Shown: positions 38,997-47,994 of the stretch, piece by piece
Position numbering within the stretch: position 1 is the stretch's first letter
How the letters are laid out: every line of letters starts with the position of its first letter
Source of the DNA: Providencia stuartii
GTDB taxonomy: Bacteria; Pseudomonadota; Gammaproteobacteria; Enterobacterales; Enterobacteriaceae
Assembly (NCBI RefSeq): GCF_029277985.1
Contig: NZ_CP119546.1
Location: 1,798,001 to 1,862,000 of the forward strand
Direction: 5' to 3'
Length of the DNA stretch: 64,000 nt
The notes under the pieces: model-generated
What the model saw: only the letters and a program-made list of their open reading frames with translations
Databases searched by the model: none
What the model was told of the DNA's origin: nothing
Made by a program: the position numbers and the translations under genes

Positions 38997-39194
38997 ATGA
39001 AATGGTATCACTTTTTGGTTATTTTCCCATTATTAGCGCTGACCGTTGGTATTTATTATGCCAATCGGGTTGAGCCTTTTGTGATGGGACTGCCTTTTTT
39101 AATGTTTTGGATAGTCATTTGGGTGGTTATTAGCGCATTAATTATGTTGCTAATTAATGTGTTGGATGCAAAAGACACTAAGGAAAAACAATGA
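38997..39194 (+). CDS. DUF3311 small membrane protein
   Basis: A 65-residue protein with two hydrophobic segments (about residues 5-22 and 31-54), of the DUF3311 type that commonly precedes a sodium/solute symporter gene, comparable with the YhdT-PanF pairing. AAGGAA lies upstream. Its TGA stop overlaps the ATG of the symporter gene, so the two are translationally coupled and the small protein is probably an accessory subunit of the transporter. Confidence 0.82.
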   Translation: MKWYHFLVIFPLLALTVGIYYANRVEPFVMGLPFLMFWIVIWVVISALIMLLINVLDAKDTKEKQ

Positions 39195-40645
39195 GCTCAG
39201 CATTAATTGTTATTACGCTGTTTTTCCTATTGAGTATTTATTTGGCCTTAAGGGCGAAAAAAGGCAAGACTATGGATCACGAGGGGTGGTCTGTAGGTGG
39301 GCGTAGTTATGGCGCTTTATTAGTCTTTTTACTCAGCGCTGGAGAGATTTACACCACTTTCACCTTTTTAGGTGGGAGTGGTTGGGCATACGGTAAAGGA
39401 CCTGCAATATTATATACCTTAGCTGTGAATGCGTTTATGGGAATATTTTTATATTGGGTTCACCCGCGTGTATGGCGTTTTGCGAAACAAAATGATGTTC
39501 GAACTATCTCTGATTTCTTTGGGGCTAAATATCAGAGCCAAGGCCTAGCATTATTGATTAGCTTAATTTCCATTGCCGCAATGGTTCCTCTTTTTGTATT
39601 ACAGCTTAAAGGGCTTGGCATTATTGTTTCTCAAGCCTCTTATGGCGCAATTCCGGCAGATATGGCGATTTGGATTGGGATCATCGCAGTGACATTATTT
39701 GTGATGATATCGGGAATTCATGGTTCAGCATGGACATCAGCCTTAAAAGATTTGATGATTTTAATTGTTGTACTATTTATTGGTATTTATATCCCATTGC
39801 ATTACTACGGTAGCTTTGGTGATATGTTTCGTGCAATTGATACAGCAAGCCCTGGTTTTCTGACTTTCTCAGATGAAGGCCTCAATATCCCGTGGTATAT
39901 TTCAACGATCTTCTTATCTGTGGTGGCTTATTTTTGTTGGCCGCACTATATGGCCGCTGTATTTACCGCTAAAGATGAAAAATCATTAAAACGTAATAGT
40001 ATTTTAATTCCGGCATACAGTCTGATCATGCTATTCGCTTTTTTTGTCGGTTATGCAGCGATATTACAAATACCGCACCTTGATGGTTCAATGGTTGATT
40101 TGTCTTTATTCGAGATCTCTAAATCGACATTCTCACCTATTATTGTTGGCTTTATTGGGGCAGCAGGTATGTTAACTGCCTTAGTGCCAGGTTCAATGTT
40201 ATTGTTGACGACATCAAATATGTTAGCAGGTGTTGTACAAAAAGCATTGAATGTGAGTGAAGAAAAACGTCAATCAGGTATTTATGCACGGTTTATGGTA
40301 CCGTTGGTTGCATTAGTTAGCTTGTATTTTATTTTCCACAGTAATGACACCTTAGTGGCTATCATGCTGTTAGGGGTTAATATAGTTGCGCAATTCTTCC
40401 CTGCATTATTGATGAGCTTTAGGAAAAATAACCCAATGACGGCGGTAGGCGCTATTGCGGGAATCATCGCGGGTGTTATTTTCCTTGCAGTAACCTATAT
40501 TGAGCATATTTCATTATCACAACTGTTTCCTTGGTTAGGGAAAGGGTTTGAATTTATGAATATCGGTATTGCTGCCTTTATATTGAACATTATTGTTGCC
40601 ACTATTGTATCGTTAGCCGTGGGTAAAAAACACAAAGCCGCTTAA
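39191..40645 (+). CDS. Sodium:solute symporter family protein
   Basis: A 484-residue SSS-family transporter with about 13 hydrophobic segments. Family motifs include WSVGGRSYGALLVFLLSAGE near residues 33-52 and the WPHYMAAVFTAKDEKSLKR segment at about 248-266. Coupling to the upstream M24 peptidase gene suggests that the cargo is a proline-containing dipeptide or a related compound, which is an inference. It overlaps DUF3311 by 4 bases and ends the operon before a long palindrome. Confidence 0.86.
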   Translation: MSSALIVITLFFLLSIYLALRAKKGKTMDHEGWSVGGRSYGALLVFLLSAGEIYTTFTFLGGSGWAYGKGPAILYTLAVNAFMGIFLYWVHPRVWRFAKQNDVRTISDFFGAKYQSQGLALLISLISIAAMVPLFVLQLKGLGIIVSQASYGAIPADMAIWIGIIAVTLFVMISGIHGSAWTSALKDLMILIVVLFIGIYIPLHYYGSFGDMFRAIDTASPGFLTFSDEGLNIPWYISTIFLSVVAYFCWPHYMAAVFTAKDEKSLKRNSILIPAYSLIMLFAFFVGYAAILQIPHLDGSMVDLSLFEISKSTFSPIIVGFIGAAGMLTALVPGSMLLLTTSNMLAGVVQKALNVSEEKRQSGIYARFMVPLVALVSLYFIFHSNDTLVAIMLLGVNIVAQFFPALLMSFRKNNPMTAVGAIAGIIAGVIFLAVTYIEHISLSQLFPWLGKGFEFMNIGIAAFILNIIVATIVSLAVGKKHKAA

Positions 40646-40655
40646 AGGTTAGAAT

Positions 40656-40683
40656 CGATAGAGCAAACATGTTTGCTCTATCG
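40656..40683. terminator. 28-bp perfect palindrome after the symporter gene
   Basis: Bases 40656-40683 form a perfect inverted repeat centred on ACATGT, 10 bases after the symporter stop. It would fold into a long stem in RNA. There is no T-run, so termination is likely but unproven. Confidence 0.6.
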
Positions 40684-40814
40684 CTAATGTTATATTCTCA
40701 AACGTATTGGAAACGGTTTTTTATTTAAATCGCGATGACAAGGTTACGCTTAGCACTCACTGGTTAAGCTGTTTCTTATTTTTTAACATAGCGTTCTTCA
40801 CGGGGCATTTGCCA

Positions 40815-41915
40815 TTAATTGGCTATCAAGCTTTTTTCTACTCTAGGCGCTTGAATATCATCGAATGTTTTATCTGCCACTAATGAGCTGGATAAACTGA
40901 CGGCATTCTCCCCATCTAATGTCATAAATGAATAAGATTTATTATGAAAAAACTTATCTAAAAACTTAAAAAAGTGCTGTTTATTCGTAGTTTTGAAGAG
41001 ACCTTCATTAGGTTCAAAAAATTCAAAGAGGGGATTGCCATTGTTGTATTTAACGACTATTCCCATAGAGTGGGTATTACTACTCATATTTCCAATAATA
41101 TTTTTTTTATTTTCCAGGCTGTGGTCAATGTGTTTTTTTAAACTTTTTGAGGTGAATTTTATATTATCATCAATAAGTTCAATTGAATCGTAATTTATGC
41201 TATTAAGGTTTTCAGCTTGCATGAATCTATTTTTTGTAAGATCTAGGTAATAATTCTTTATTAAAGAAAAAAACATAAAAAACAAACCGGTATCTATCTC
41301 ATTTCTCTCATTGAAACAAAAGTCTTGGATATTCTTAACTAACTGATAATATTTATTATTATCTACTTTATCATCAGTAGGGTTAAGAGTATCTTGATAA
41401 AGTTTATTAGTGAACTCATATAGTTCAAAATATGCCTCTGCTTCATCTTCCTTAACTGACGATATATTGATCTTAAATAATCTATTGATGTACTCATGAA
41501 CACTCTCATGTGAGTGTTTTCTTGACCTGTTGAATTCAGAGATAATATTATTGATAAAATAAGCTATTTGGTAGTGCTTCTGAATATTGTAAGCTTTATT
41601 GAAATTTTGGTTTAATACAGCTTTGCTATGTTTTTTTAACGATTTGTAATAGGACGGCCTTAAGTAATTAAGTGGGTTTTTCTGCGTGATATTTTTATAG
41701 GCTTTATAGGTTTCTGTGATGTACGTTTCTTCTTGTCCTGCATGAGCATAATATAAAAATGCATTCGTTAATCCGTAACATATGCCTTTTTTGAAGCTAT
41801 TCACGTTATTAACTCCCACTATTTTTCTAGTGAAAATATTTTTATGCGTATCTTTGTAATAATCGATAATATTAGCTTGATCAAATTTTATTGGGTATGC
41901 GGTAGCACCTAACAT
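40815..41915 (-). CDS. YopT/C58-like cysteine protease candidate (putative effector)
   Basis: A 366-residue, Lys/Asn/Tyr-rich protein with no signal peptide or membrane helix. Near the N-terminus is FKKGICYGLTNAFLYYA (Cys at residue 46), and near the C-terminus NTHSMGIVVKY (His 282) followed by FEFFEPNEG (Glu 301). Order, spacing and context of these residues recall the Cys-His-Asp triad of the C58 peptidases (YopT, AvrPphB, LifA/Efa1 domains), except that the acidic residue is Glu. The gene is strikingly A+T-rich and stands alone, as expected for horizontal acquisition. ATG 41915 is preferred because GGAG lies 6 bases upstream; ATG 41927 has no ribosome site. Function is inferred. Confidence 0.6.
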   Translation of the reverse strand: MLGATAYPIKFDQANIIDYYKDTHKNIFTRKIVGVNNVNSFKKGICYGLTNAFLYYAHAGQEETYITETYKAYKNITQKNPLNYLRPSYYKSLKKHSKAVLNQNFNKAYNIQKHYQIAYFINNIISEFNRSRKHSHESVHEYINRLFKINISSVKEDEAEAYFELYEFTNKLYQDTLNPTDDKVDNNKYYQLVKNIQDFCFNERNEIDTGLFFMFFSLIKNYYLDLTKNRFMQAENLNSINYDSIELIDDNIKFTSKSLKKHIDHSLENKKNIIGNMSSNTHSMGIVVKYNNGNPLFEFFEPNEGLFKTTNKQHFFKFLDKFFHNKSYSFMTLDGENAVSLSSSLVADKTFDDIQAPRVEKSLIAN

Positions 41916-42033
41916 ATCAATCTCCATGTTATTAATGTCTTAAGTGCCTTTATTATTGTTATTTATAGTAATTAGTCTTGCAATTTTCAGCAGTTATAAG
42001 AAGGGCGCTTAAACAGAATGCAGATTTTGGCCA

Positions 42034-42067
42034 ATAAAAAAGTCAGCCAATGTTATTTGGCTGACTT
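42034..42067 (-). terminator. Intrinsic terminator of pta
   Basis: On the minus strand AAGTCAGCCAA pairs with TTGGCTGACTT (42067-42057 with 42050-42040), followed by a T-run. Confidence 0.88.
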
Positions 42068-42096
42068 GCGTATTAAAATAAAAAGACTATTTGATA

Positions 42097-44241
42097 TTAA
42101 GCGTTTTCATTTTGTACGGCTTGGATAGCAGTCAGTGCAACGGTATAAACAATATCATCCACCAGCGCACCGCGAGACAGATCGTTAACTGGTTTACGCA
42201 TACCTTGCAGCATTGGACCAATAGAAACAAGGTCAGCTGAACGCTGAACAGCTTTATAGGTGGTATTACCGGTGTTCAGATCTGGGAAGATGAACACCGT
42301 TGCTTTACCTGCAACAGGCGAATTTGGTGCTTTTGATTTAGCCACATCAGCCATTACAGCGGCGTCATATTGTAATGGACCGTCGATCATTAAATCAGGA
42401 CGTTTTTCTTGTGCTAAACGTGTTGCTTCACGCACTTTCTCAACATCACTACCCGCACCTGAATTACCGGTTGAGTAAGAGATCATCGCAACGCGTGGTT
42501 CGATACCAAATGCTTTGGCTGAATCCGCTGACTGGATAGCAATCTCAGACAGCTGTTCTGCGGTTGGGTCTGGGTTAATCGCACAGTCACCATAAACAAA
42601 GACTTGCTCAGGTAACAGCATAAAGAATACCGATGAGACTAATGAGCTACCAGGTGCTGTTTTGATCAGCTGTAGCGGTGGACGGATAGTATTCGCTGTG
42701 GTGTGAACTGCACCAGAAACGAGGCCATCAACTTCGCCTTTTTCTAGCATCAGTGTGCCCAATACAACGTTATCTTCGAGTTGCTCACGAGCAACAACTT
42801 CAGTCATCCCTTTGTTCTTACGTAGTTCAACCAAACGAGCAACGTAATTTTCACGGACTTTAACAGGATCAACAATCTCAATACCTGTACCTAATTCAAT
42901 ACCTTGAGCAGCCGCTACACGGCGAATATCTTCTGGGTTACCTAGCAGAACACAAGTTGCGATACCGCGTTCAGCACAGATAGAAGCCGCTTTAACAGTA
43001 CGTGGTTCATCACCTTCAGGTAGAACGATACGTTTACCTGCTTTACGTGCAAGCTCAGTTAATTGATAGCGGAATGCAGGCGGAGACAGGCGGTTAGGGC
43101 GCTCAGAATCAGCGACCAGAGACTCAATCCATTCGCTGCTAATGTGGCGAGCGACGTAGTTTTGAATTTTTTCGATACGCTCATGGTCATCGGCAGGGAC
43201 TTCTAAGCTGAAGCTTTGTAGGTTCAGTGACGTCTGCCAAGTGTTGCTTTTGACCATGAATACCGGTAAGCCAGTTTCAAATGCTTGCTCACAAAGTTGA
43301 CGAATAGGTTCGTCGATTTGATAACCACCAGTTAATAGGATCGCACCAATTTCTACGCCATTCATCGCAGCCAAAGACGCTGATACGAGAACATCTGGGC
43401 GATCTGCTGAGGTAACGAGCAGTGAGCCTGGGCGGAAATGCTCAAGCATATGAGGAATACTACGGGCACAGAAAGTGACTGATTTCACTCGACGAGTTGT
43501 AATTTCACCTTCGTTAACAACTTCAGCATTCAAATGTTTTGCCATATCGATGGCACGAGTCGCAATCAGGTCAAAGTTCCAAGGAATAGAAGCCAAAACC
43601 GGTAGGGTTAAGCACTCTAAATCTTTAGGCGTGATATTCGCGACAGTTGCTTTCGTTGAATCATCAAAGATTTCAGAAAGGTCAGGGCGAGTACGGCCTT
43701 GTTCATCGACAGGGGCATTCACTTTATTGACAATCACACCAATAATGTTTTTATTGCGTTGACCACCAAATTCGTTACGTACTAACTCAAGACGCTCTTT
43801 CATCTGAGTAATATTGCTATTACCTGGCGCTGTGACAAATACAATTTCAGCTCCCAGTGTTTTCGCAATTTCATAGTTTAGTGATTGTGCAAAAGAGTGT
43901 TTGCGGGTCGGCACTAAACCTTCAATTAAGACCACTTCAGCATTTTTAGTTTGCTCATGATAACGCGCAACAATCTCTTCCATCAGAATGTCTTTTTTTG
44001 AAGAGGTCAATAATGACTCAACATATTCCATTTTTAATGGTTCGACGATGGTAGTAAGACTGGAATGAGAGCGTAAAACTTCAGTGGTTTGATCTTTGTT
44101 ACCAGAAATGCGTGGCTGAGCGATAGGTTTAAACACGCTCAACTGGACACCTTTTTGTTCCATTGAACGAACGACACCTAAGCTGACGCTAGTCAAACCA
44201 ACGCTAGTGCCGGTAGGAATTAACATAATTGTACGAGACAC
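42097..44241 (-). CDS. pta: Phosphate acetyltransferase
   Basis: A 714-residue enzyme interconverting acetyl-CoA and acetyl phosphate. The N-terminal P-loop-like domain begins [20 protein letters not shown], a central DRTGG-type region follows (about residues 215-330), and the C-terminal PTA domain (about 390-714) contains [13 protein letters not shown] and MLGT-like segments as in E. coli. The GTG at 44241 (VSRTIMLIP) is chosen because it matches the family and has AGAGG upstream; upstream in-frame codons are not conserved. Downstream of ackA in the acetate operon. Confidence 0.96.
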   Translation of the reverse strand: MSRTIMLIPTGTSVGLTSVSLGVVRSMEQKGVQLSVFKPIAQPRISGNKDQTTEVLRSHSSLTTIVEPLKMEYVESLLTSSKKDILMEEIVARYHEQTKNAEVVLIEGLVPTRKHSFAQSLNYEIAKTLGAEIVFVTAPGNSNITQMKERLELVRNEFGGQRNKNIIGVIVNKVNAPVDEQGRTRPDLSEIFDDSTKATVANITPKDLECLTLPVLASIPWNFDLIATRAIDMAKHLNAEVVNEGEITTRRVKSVTFCARSIPHMLEHFRPGSLLVTSADRPDVLVSASLAAMNGVEIGAILLTGGYQIDEPIRQLCEQAFETGLPVFMVKSNTWQTSLNLQSFSLEVPADDHERIEKIQNYVARHISSEWIESLVADSERPNRLSPPAFRYQLTELARKAGKRIVLPEGDEPRTVKAASICAERGIATCVLLGNPEDIRRVAAAQGIELGTGIEIVDPVKVRENYVARLVELRKNKGMTEVVAREQLEDNVVLGTLMLEKGEVDGLVSGAVHTTANTIRPPLQLIKTAPGSSLVSSVFFMLLPEQVFVYGDCAINPDPTAEQLSEIAIQSADSAKAFGIEPRVAMISYSTGNSGAGSDVEKVREATRLAQEKRPDLMIDGPLQYDAAVMADVAKSKAPNSPVAGKATVFIFPDLNTGNTTYKAVQRSADLVSIGPMLQGMRKPVNDLSRGALVDDIVYTVALTAIQAVQNENA

Positions 44242-44289
44242 GGGAACCTCTTTATCGGTTACTCTAATAAACAACAGTATTATAAAGTA

Positions 44290-44318
44290 GTACCGCCAGC
44301 GGGTTAGGCTGGCGGTAT
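44290..44318 (-). terminator. Hairpin in the ackA-pta intergenic region
   Basis: TACCGCCAGC (44291-44300) pairs with GCTGGCGGTA (44308-44317) immediately after the ackA stop. On the minus strand it is followed by CTACTTTATAA. Probably a partial terminator or mRNA-stabilising stem that sets the ackA:pta ratio. Confidence 0.65.
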
Positions 44319-44324
44319 GGGATC

Positions 44325-45527
44325 TTAAGCTGTTAAACGAGCAGAATCTTGGGCAATTACGAGCTCTTCGTTGGTTGGAATAACCAGAGCTGGTCGGCTG
44401 TTATCAGTGGTGATTAAGCCTTCTTTACCGAAGCGTGCTGCTAAGTTACGTTCATGATCATACTCGAATCCAAGTAGCGCTAATTTTTTCAGTGTTAATT
44501 CACGTACTTGTGCTGAGTTTTCACCGATGCCACCAGTAAAGATAATTGCATCAAGGCGACCTTCCATCAGTGCGCTATAAGCACCGACATATTTCGCTAG
44601 GCGGTGACAGAAAACATCCATTGCACGTTTTGCGTCTGCTTTAGTTTCGTAGTTATCTTCAACATAACGGCAATCGCTGGTGACCCCCGTTAAGCCCAAA
44701 AGGCCAGACTCTTTAGTCAGCATTTTGTTAATTTGATCGACACTCATGCCTAATGAGTCATGCAGATGGAAAATGATAGCAGGATCGATATCACCGCTAC
44801 GCGTTCCCATAACTAAGCCTTCTAATGGTGTTAGCCCCATAGAAGTATCTACACATTGACCATTAACAATCGCAGTGACTGAACCGCCATTACCTAAATG
44901 GCAAGTGATAACGTTAAGTTCTTCAACAGGTTTGTTGAGTTTTTTAGCCGCTTCACGTGACACATAGTAGTGACTCGTGCCGTGAGCGCCATAACGACGG
45001 ATGCTATGCTCTTCATATAATTCATATGGCAGTGCATAGAGGTAAGCTTCTTCAGGCATTGTTTGGTGGAACGCCGTATCGAAAACCGCGACGTTTTTAT
45101 TCACTAATTCAGGGAATGCCTTTTTCGCTTCCTCGATACCAATCAAGTGAGCTGGGTTATGCAAAGGTGCAAATGGAATGGCTGCTTTAATACCTTCAAC
45201 AACTTCATCAGTAATTAACACAGAAGAAGTGAATTTTTCGCCGCCGTGAACAATACGATGGCCAATAGATGAAATTTGAGCAGACAGTTCAGGTTTTGCT
45301 GCAAGAATCGTGTTAACAATGAAATTTAGCGCTTCACTGTGTGCAGCACCTGCACCTAATTCCGCTTCATGCTTAGCGCCATCCATTTTCCATTTAATAC
45401 GGGCTTCCGGCAAATTAAAGCACTCAGCTAATCCAGATAAATATTCATCGCCATTAGTTGGATCGATGATGGCGAATTTCAGTGAGGAGCTACCGCAGTT
45501 TAGAACCAGTACCAGCTTACTTGACAT
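44325..45527 (-). CDS. ackA: Acetate kinase
   Basis: A 400-residue kinase of the ASKHA fold that makes acetate and ATP from acetyl phosphate. The N-terminal [15 protein letters not shown] signature (about residues 5-19), [21 protein letters not shown] and [11 protein letters not shown] are all present. The length is the same as in E. coli. First gene of the ackA-pta acetate overflow operon. Confidence 0.97.
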   Translation of the reverse strand: MSSKLVLVLNCGSSSLKFAIIDPTNGDEYLSGLAECFNLPEARIKWKMDGAKHEAELGAGAAHSEALNFIVNTILAAKPELSAQISSIGHRIVHGGEKFTSSVLITDEVVEGIKAAIPFAPLHNPAHLIGIEEAKKAFPELVNKNVAVFDTAFHQTMPEEAYLYALPYELYEEHSIRRYGAHGTSHYYVSREAAKKLNKPVEELNVITCHLGNGGSVTAIVNGQCVDTSMGLTPLEGLVMGTRSGDIDPAIIFHLHDSLGMSVDQINKMLTKESGLLGLTGVTSDCRYVEDNYETKADAKRAMDVFCHRLAKYVGAYSALMEGRLDAIIFTGGIGENSAQVRELTLKKLALLGFEYDHERNLAARFGKEGLITTDNSRPALVIPTNEELVIAQDSARLTA

Positions 45528-46133
45528 GGAAATACCTATCGTTAATTGTTGTTGTGAAGCCTTTAATTAGCAGACTGCATAAAAAGACTTTGTAAAAAAT
45601 TATGAGCAGCTAGTAGAGCCTAGCGCATTTAACACCTGATATTTCATGATTGATATCATGATAATGATGAATACATAAAGATATCGATGTCTAATTAAGG
45701 GGTTAAAAGGCGATGTTGTTATGGTGCTAAGTTTTCTTGAGTTAACTTAACGCCAGGTGTTGAAATAATACGCAAAAACCCCAATCTATATCAAAGCTGT
45801 CGATGAATAAAAGCCAAATATTAGCTACAAAAATTCTCCAGCAATGCTAAACGCGGCAATTCTACTAAAAATATTTTATATTTTGTACGTTTTTTTTAGA
45901 AATAACCGCTTTGATTGATTAAAATCATAAGCATCGTGAAAAATACGCATTTTATGCAAATTTACCTATCAATCAGAATAGCTGATTTCGCCGAAAATGG
46001 TCATGTTTATGCTTAAATAATTCAAAATTATCTCTTAGTGTGTATACATAGGCATTATTGATAAAATAGCGTAAGGTAGGTAACAAGACTTGTTATTTCG
46101 TGATATAGATTTGTTAGTTGCAGGAAGGTCATT
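45528..46133. other. Divergent ackA/yfbV control region
   Basis: About 600 A+T-rich bases without a gene. It holds an FNR-like site (45915-45928) and an inverted repeat CATGAT-N4-ATCATG (45645-45660). The long spacer suggests multiple promoters for ackA-pta, as in E. coli; individual promoters could not be fixed by eye. Confidence 0.5.
45915..45928. promoter_or_regulatory. FNR-like site upstream of ackA
   Basis: TTGATTAAAATCAT matches the FNR consensus TTGAT-N4-ATCAA with one mismatch. The site is about 390 bases upstream of ackA and 206 upstream of yfbV. Anaerobic control of ackA-pta is known in E. coli; use here is inferred. Confidence 0.45.
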
Positions 46134-46589
46134 ATGAGTACATTGCAAAACTCACCGCCAGGTTTTTTTAAACGCTTTAGGTTGGGGAACCTGTACCTAA
46201 AAACATTTCCTATGGAGAAAAAATTATCTCCCGTTTTTCCTGAACTGCGTATGATCAAAGCGACACGTTTTGGCATCCGCTTTATGCCGCCAATTGCGAT
46301 ATTTACCTTAACTTGGCAAATAGCCTTAGGGGGGGAACTCGGGCCAGCAGTGGCGACAGCCTTATTTGCTTGTAGTTTACCTATGCAAGGATTGTGGTGG
46401 TTAGGTAAGAGAGCATCAACGCCGCTTCCTGCCAGTTTATTGAATTGGTTTCATGAAATTCGTGAGAAATTTACTCAAGCAGGTATCGCAATAGCCCCTA
46501 TCGAACAGCAGCCTGATTACTTGGCGTTAGCGCAATTATTAAAGCGAGCATTTAAGCAATTAGACAAGTCATTCATGGATGACGTTTAA
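46134..46589 (+). CDS. yfbV: UPF0208 membrane protein YfbV
   Basis: A 151-residue inner-membrane protein with two hydrophobic segments (about residues 46-90) and the conserved [20 protein letters not shown] and [12 protein letters not shown] stretches of YfbV. In E. coli it influences Ter macrodomain insulation (MatP-linked positioning), but the mechanism is not known. Divergent from ackA as in E. coli. The start fits the family N-terminus. Confidence 0.92.
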   Translation: MSTLQNSPPGFFKRFRLGNLYLKTFPMEKKLSPVFPELRMIKATRFGIRFMPPIAIFTLTWQIALGGELGPAVATALFACSLPMQGLWWLGKRASTPLPASLLNWFHEIREKFTQAGIAIAPIEQQPDYLALAQLLKRAFKQLDKSFMDDV

Positions 46590-46716
46590 GTGAAAAGCTC
46601 GATTTAACAACAAGTAATGAAAAAAGGTTGTCTAGATCAATAAAAGTGATGTTTTCACTGTCCATCATGAATATTGAATGCGAAGATAAGTTAAACATTT
46701 TCCGAGGAGAATCATG

Positions 46717-47211
46717 ATGGAAATGACCAATGCACAACGCTTAATTCTATCCAATCAATATAAAATGATGACTATGCTTGATCCTGAAAACGCGGATCGT
46801 TATCGCCGTTTACAAACGATTATTGAGCGTGGCTTTGGCTTACAAATGCGTGAGCTTGATAGAGACTTTGGTGAGTTAAGTGAAAGTACTTGCCGCACGG
46901 TAATTGATATTATGGAGATGTATCACGCATTGCAGGTGTCATATGGTAATATGAGCGACGCCCAAGGCGTTGACCCTCGTCGTGTACAATTCTTAGGCTT
47001 TGATGCTGCGACAGAAGCGCGTTATTTGAGTTATGTTCGTTTTATGGTGAACACTGAAGGTCGTTACACGCATTTCGATAGTGGAACTCATGGTTTCAAC
47101 TCGCAAACGCCTATGTGGGATAAATATGTGCGAATGTTGGGAATCTGGCGTGCATGTCCTCGTCAATACCACTTATCGGCAGTCGAAATTAGTCAAATTA
47201 TCAATGCATAA
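46717..47211 (+). CDS. yfbU: YfbU family protein
   Basis: A 164-residue, highly conserved cytosolic protein ([20 protein letters not shown] at the N-terminus) that matches E. coli YfbU along its length. Its function is not established. The second ATG (46717, MEMTNAQ) fits the family; a preceding ATG at 46714 is also possible. GAGGAG lies just upstream. Confidence 0.93.
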   Translation: MEMTNAQRLILSNQYKMMTMLDPENADRYRRLQTIIERGFGLQMRELDRDFGELSESTCRTVIDIMEMYHALQVSYGNMSDAQGVDPRRVQFLGFDAATEARYLSYVRFMVNTEGRYTHFDSGTHGFNSQTPMWDKYVRMLGIWRACPRQYHLSAVEISQIINA

Positions 47212-47232
47212 TGTGTTGTTTAAGGGGTAAAA

Positions 47233-47907
47233 GTGGAGTTAAAAGCAAAAGGTTTTTTATTTGATCTCGATGGTACCTTAGTCGATTCATTAGCCGTTGT
47301 AGAGCGTTGCTGGTGTTTATTTGGTGAAGAAATAGGCGTAAGTCGTGATGAAATTATTCATTTTATCCATGGAAAGCCTGCTTTAACGAGTTTACGACAC
47401 TTTATGCCTGAAGCCAGCGAAGATGAAATTAAAGCACGTTTTCGCTGGTTAGAAGAGATGGAAGCCTCGGATACTGAAGGTGTTATAGCCTTATCTGGTG
47501 CTGTGGCATTACTTCAGCGATTAGATGAGTTAGCGGTACCATGGGCCATTGTGACATCGGGAACCGTACCGATTGCCCATGGTCGTCAACAGGCCGCAGG
47601 ATTACCAGAACCTAAACACTGGGTTACGTTTGAAAAAGTGTCTAAAGGTAAACCAGACCCTGAACCTTTTTTATTAGGGGCGAAAGCCTTAAATTTAGAT
47701 CCAAAAGACTGTATTGCGTTTGAAGATGCTCAAGCTGGGATTTATTCGGCTCTTGATGCCGGTTGTCAAGTGGTGGCGGTCCATGCACCAGAGAGTATGC
47801 CAAGAAGAGAACAAATTCATGCGATAATCAGTTCATTAACGCAAGTTTCGGTAACTCACTCAGACAAAAATGGTGTTTTTACACTATTAGTGTCAAAAAA
47901 TGTTTAA
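47233..47907 (+). CDS. hxpA: HAD-family sugar phosphatase (YfbT/HxpA)
   Basis: A 224-residue haloacid dehalogenase-type phosphatase. Motif I FLFDLDGTLVD (about residues 8-18, nucleophile and acid Asp), motif II VTSGT, Lys in KGKPDPEPF and motif IV AFEDAQAGI are intact. The E. coli homologue dephosphorylates sugar phosphates such as hexitol phosphates. The start is GTG at 47233, with AAGGGG upstream. Placed between yfbU and yfbS, as in E. coli. Confidence 0.9.
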   Translation: MELKAKGFLFDLDGTLVDSLAVVERCWCLFGEEIGVSRDEIIHFIHGKPALTSLRHFMPEASEDEIKARFRWLEEMEASDTEGVIALSGAVALLQRLDELAVPWAIVTSGTVPIAHGRQQAAGLPEPKHWVTFEKVSKGKPDPEPFLLGAKALNLDPKDCIAFEDAQAGIYSALDAGCQVVAVHAPESMPRREQIHAIISSLTQVSVTHSDKNGVFTLLVSKNV

Positions 47908-47994
47908 CAGCGAATTAATCAAGGAATTTCCCCGTAAAACATGATTAACTAAGGAAAATGACTAACACTATTTTTTTCGTCAAAAGGGGATATT

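Noticed and set aside
45645..45673. Fur box near ackA
   Set aside because: Sequence near GATAATGATG looks Fur-like but matches too few positions of the 7-1-7 pattern.
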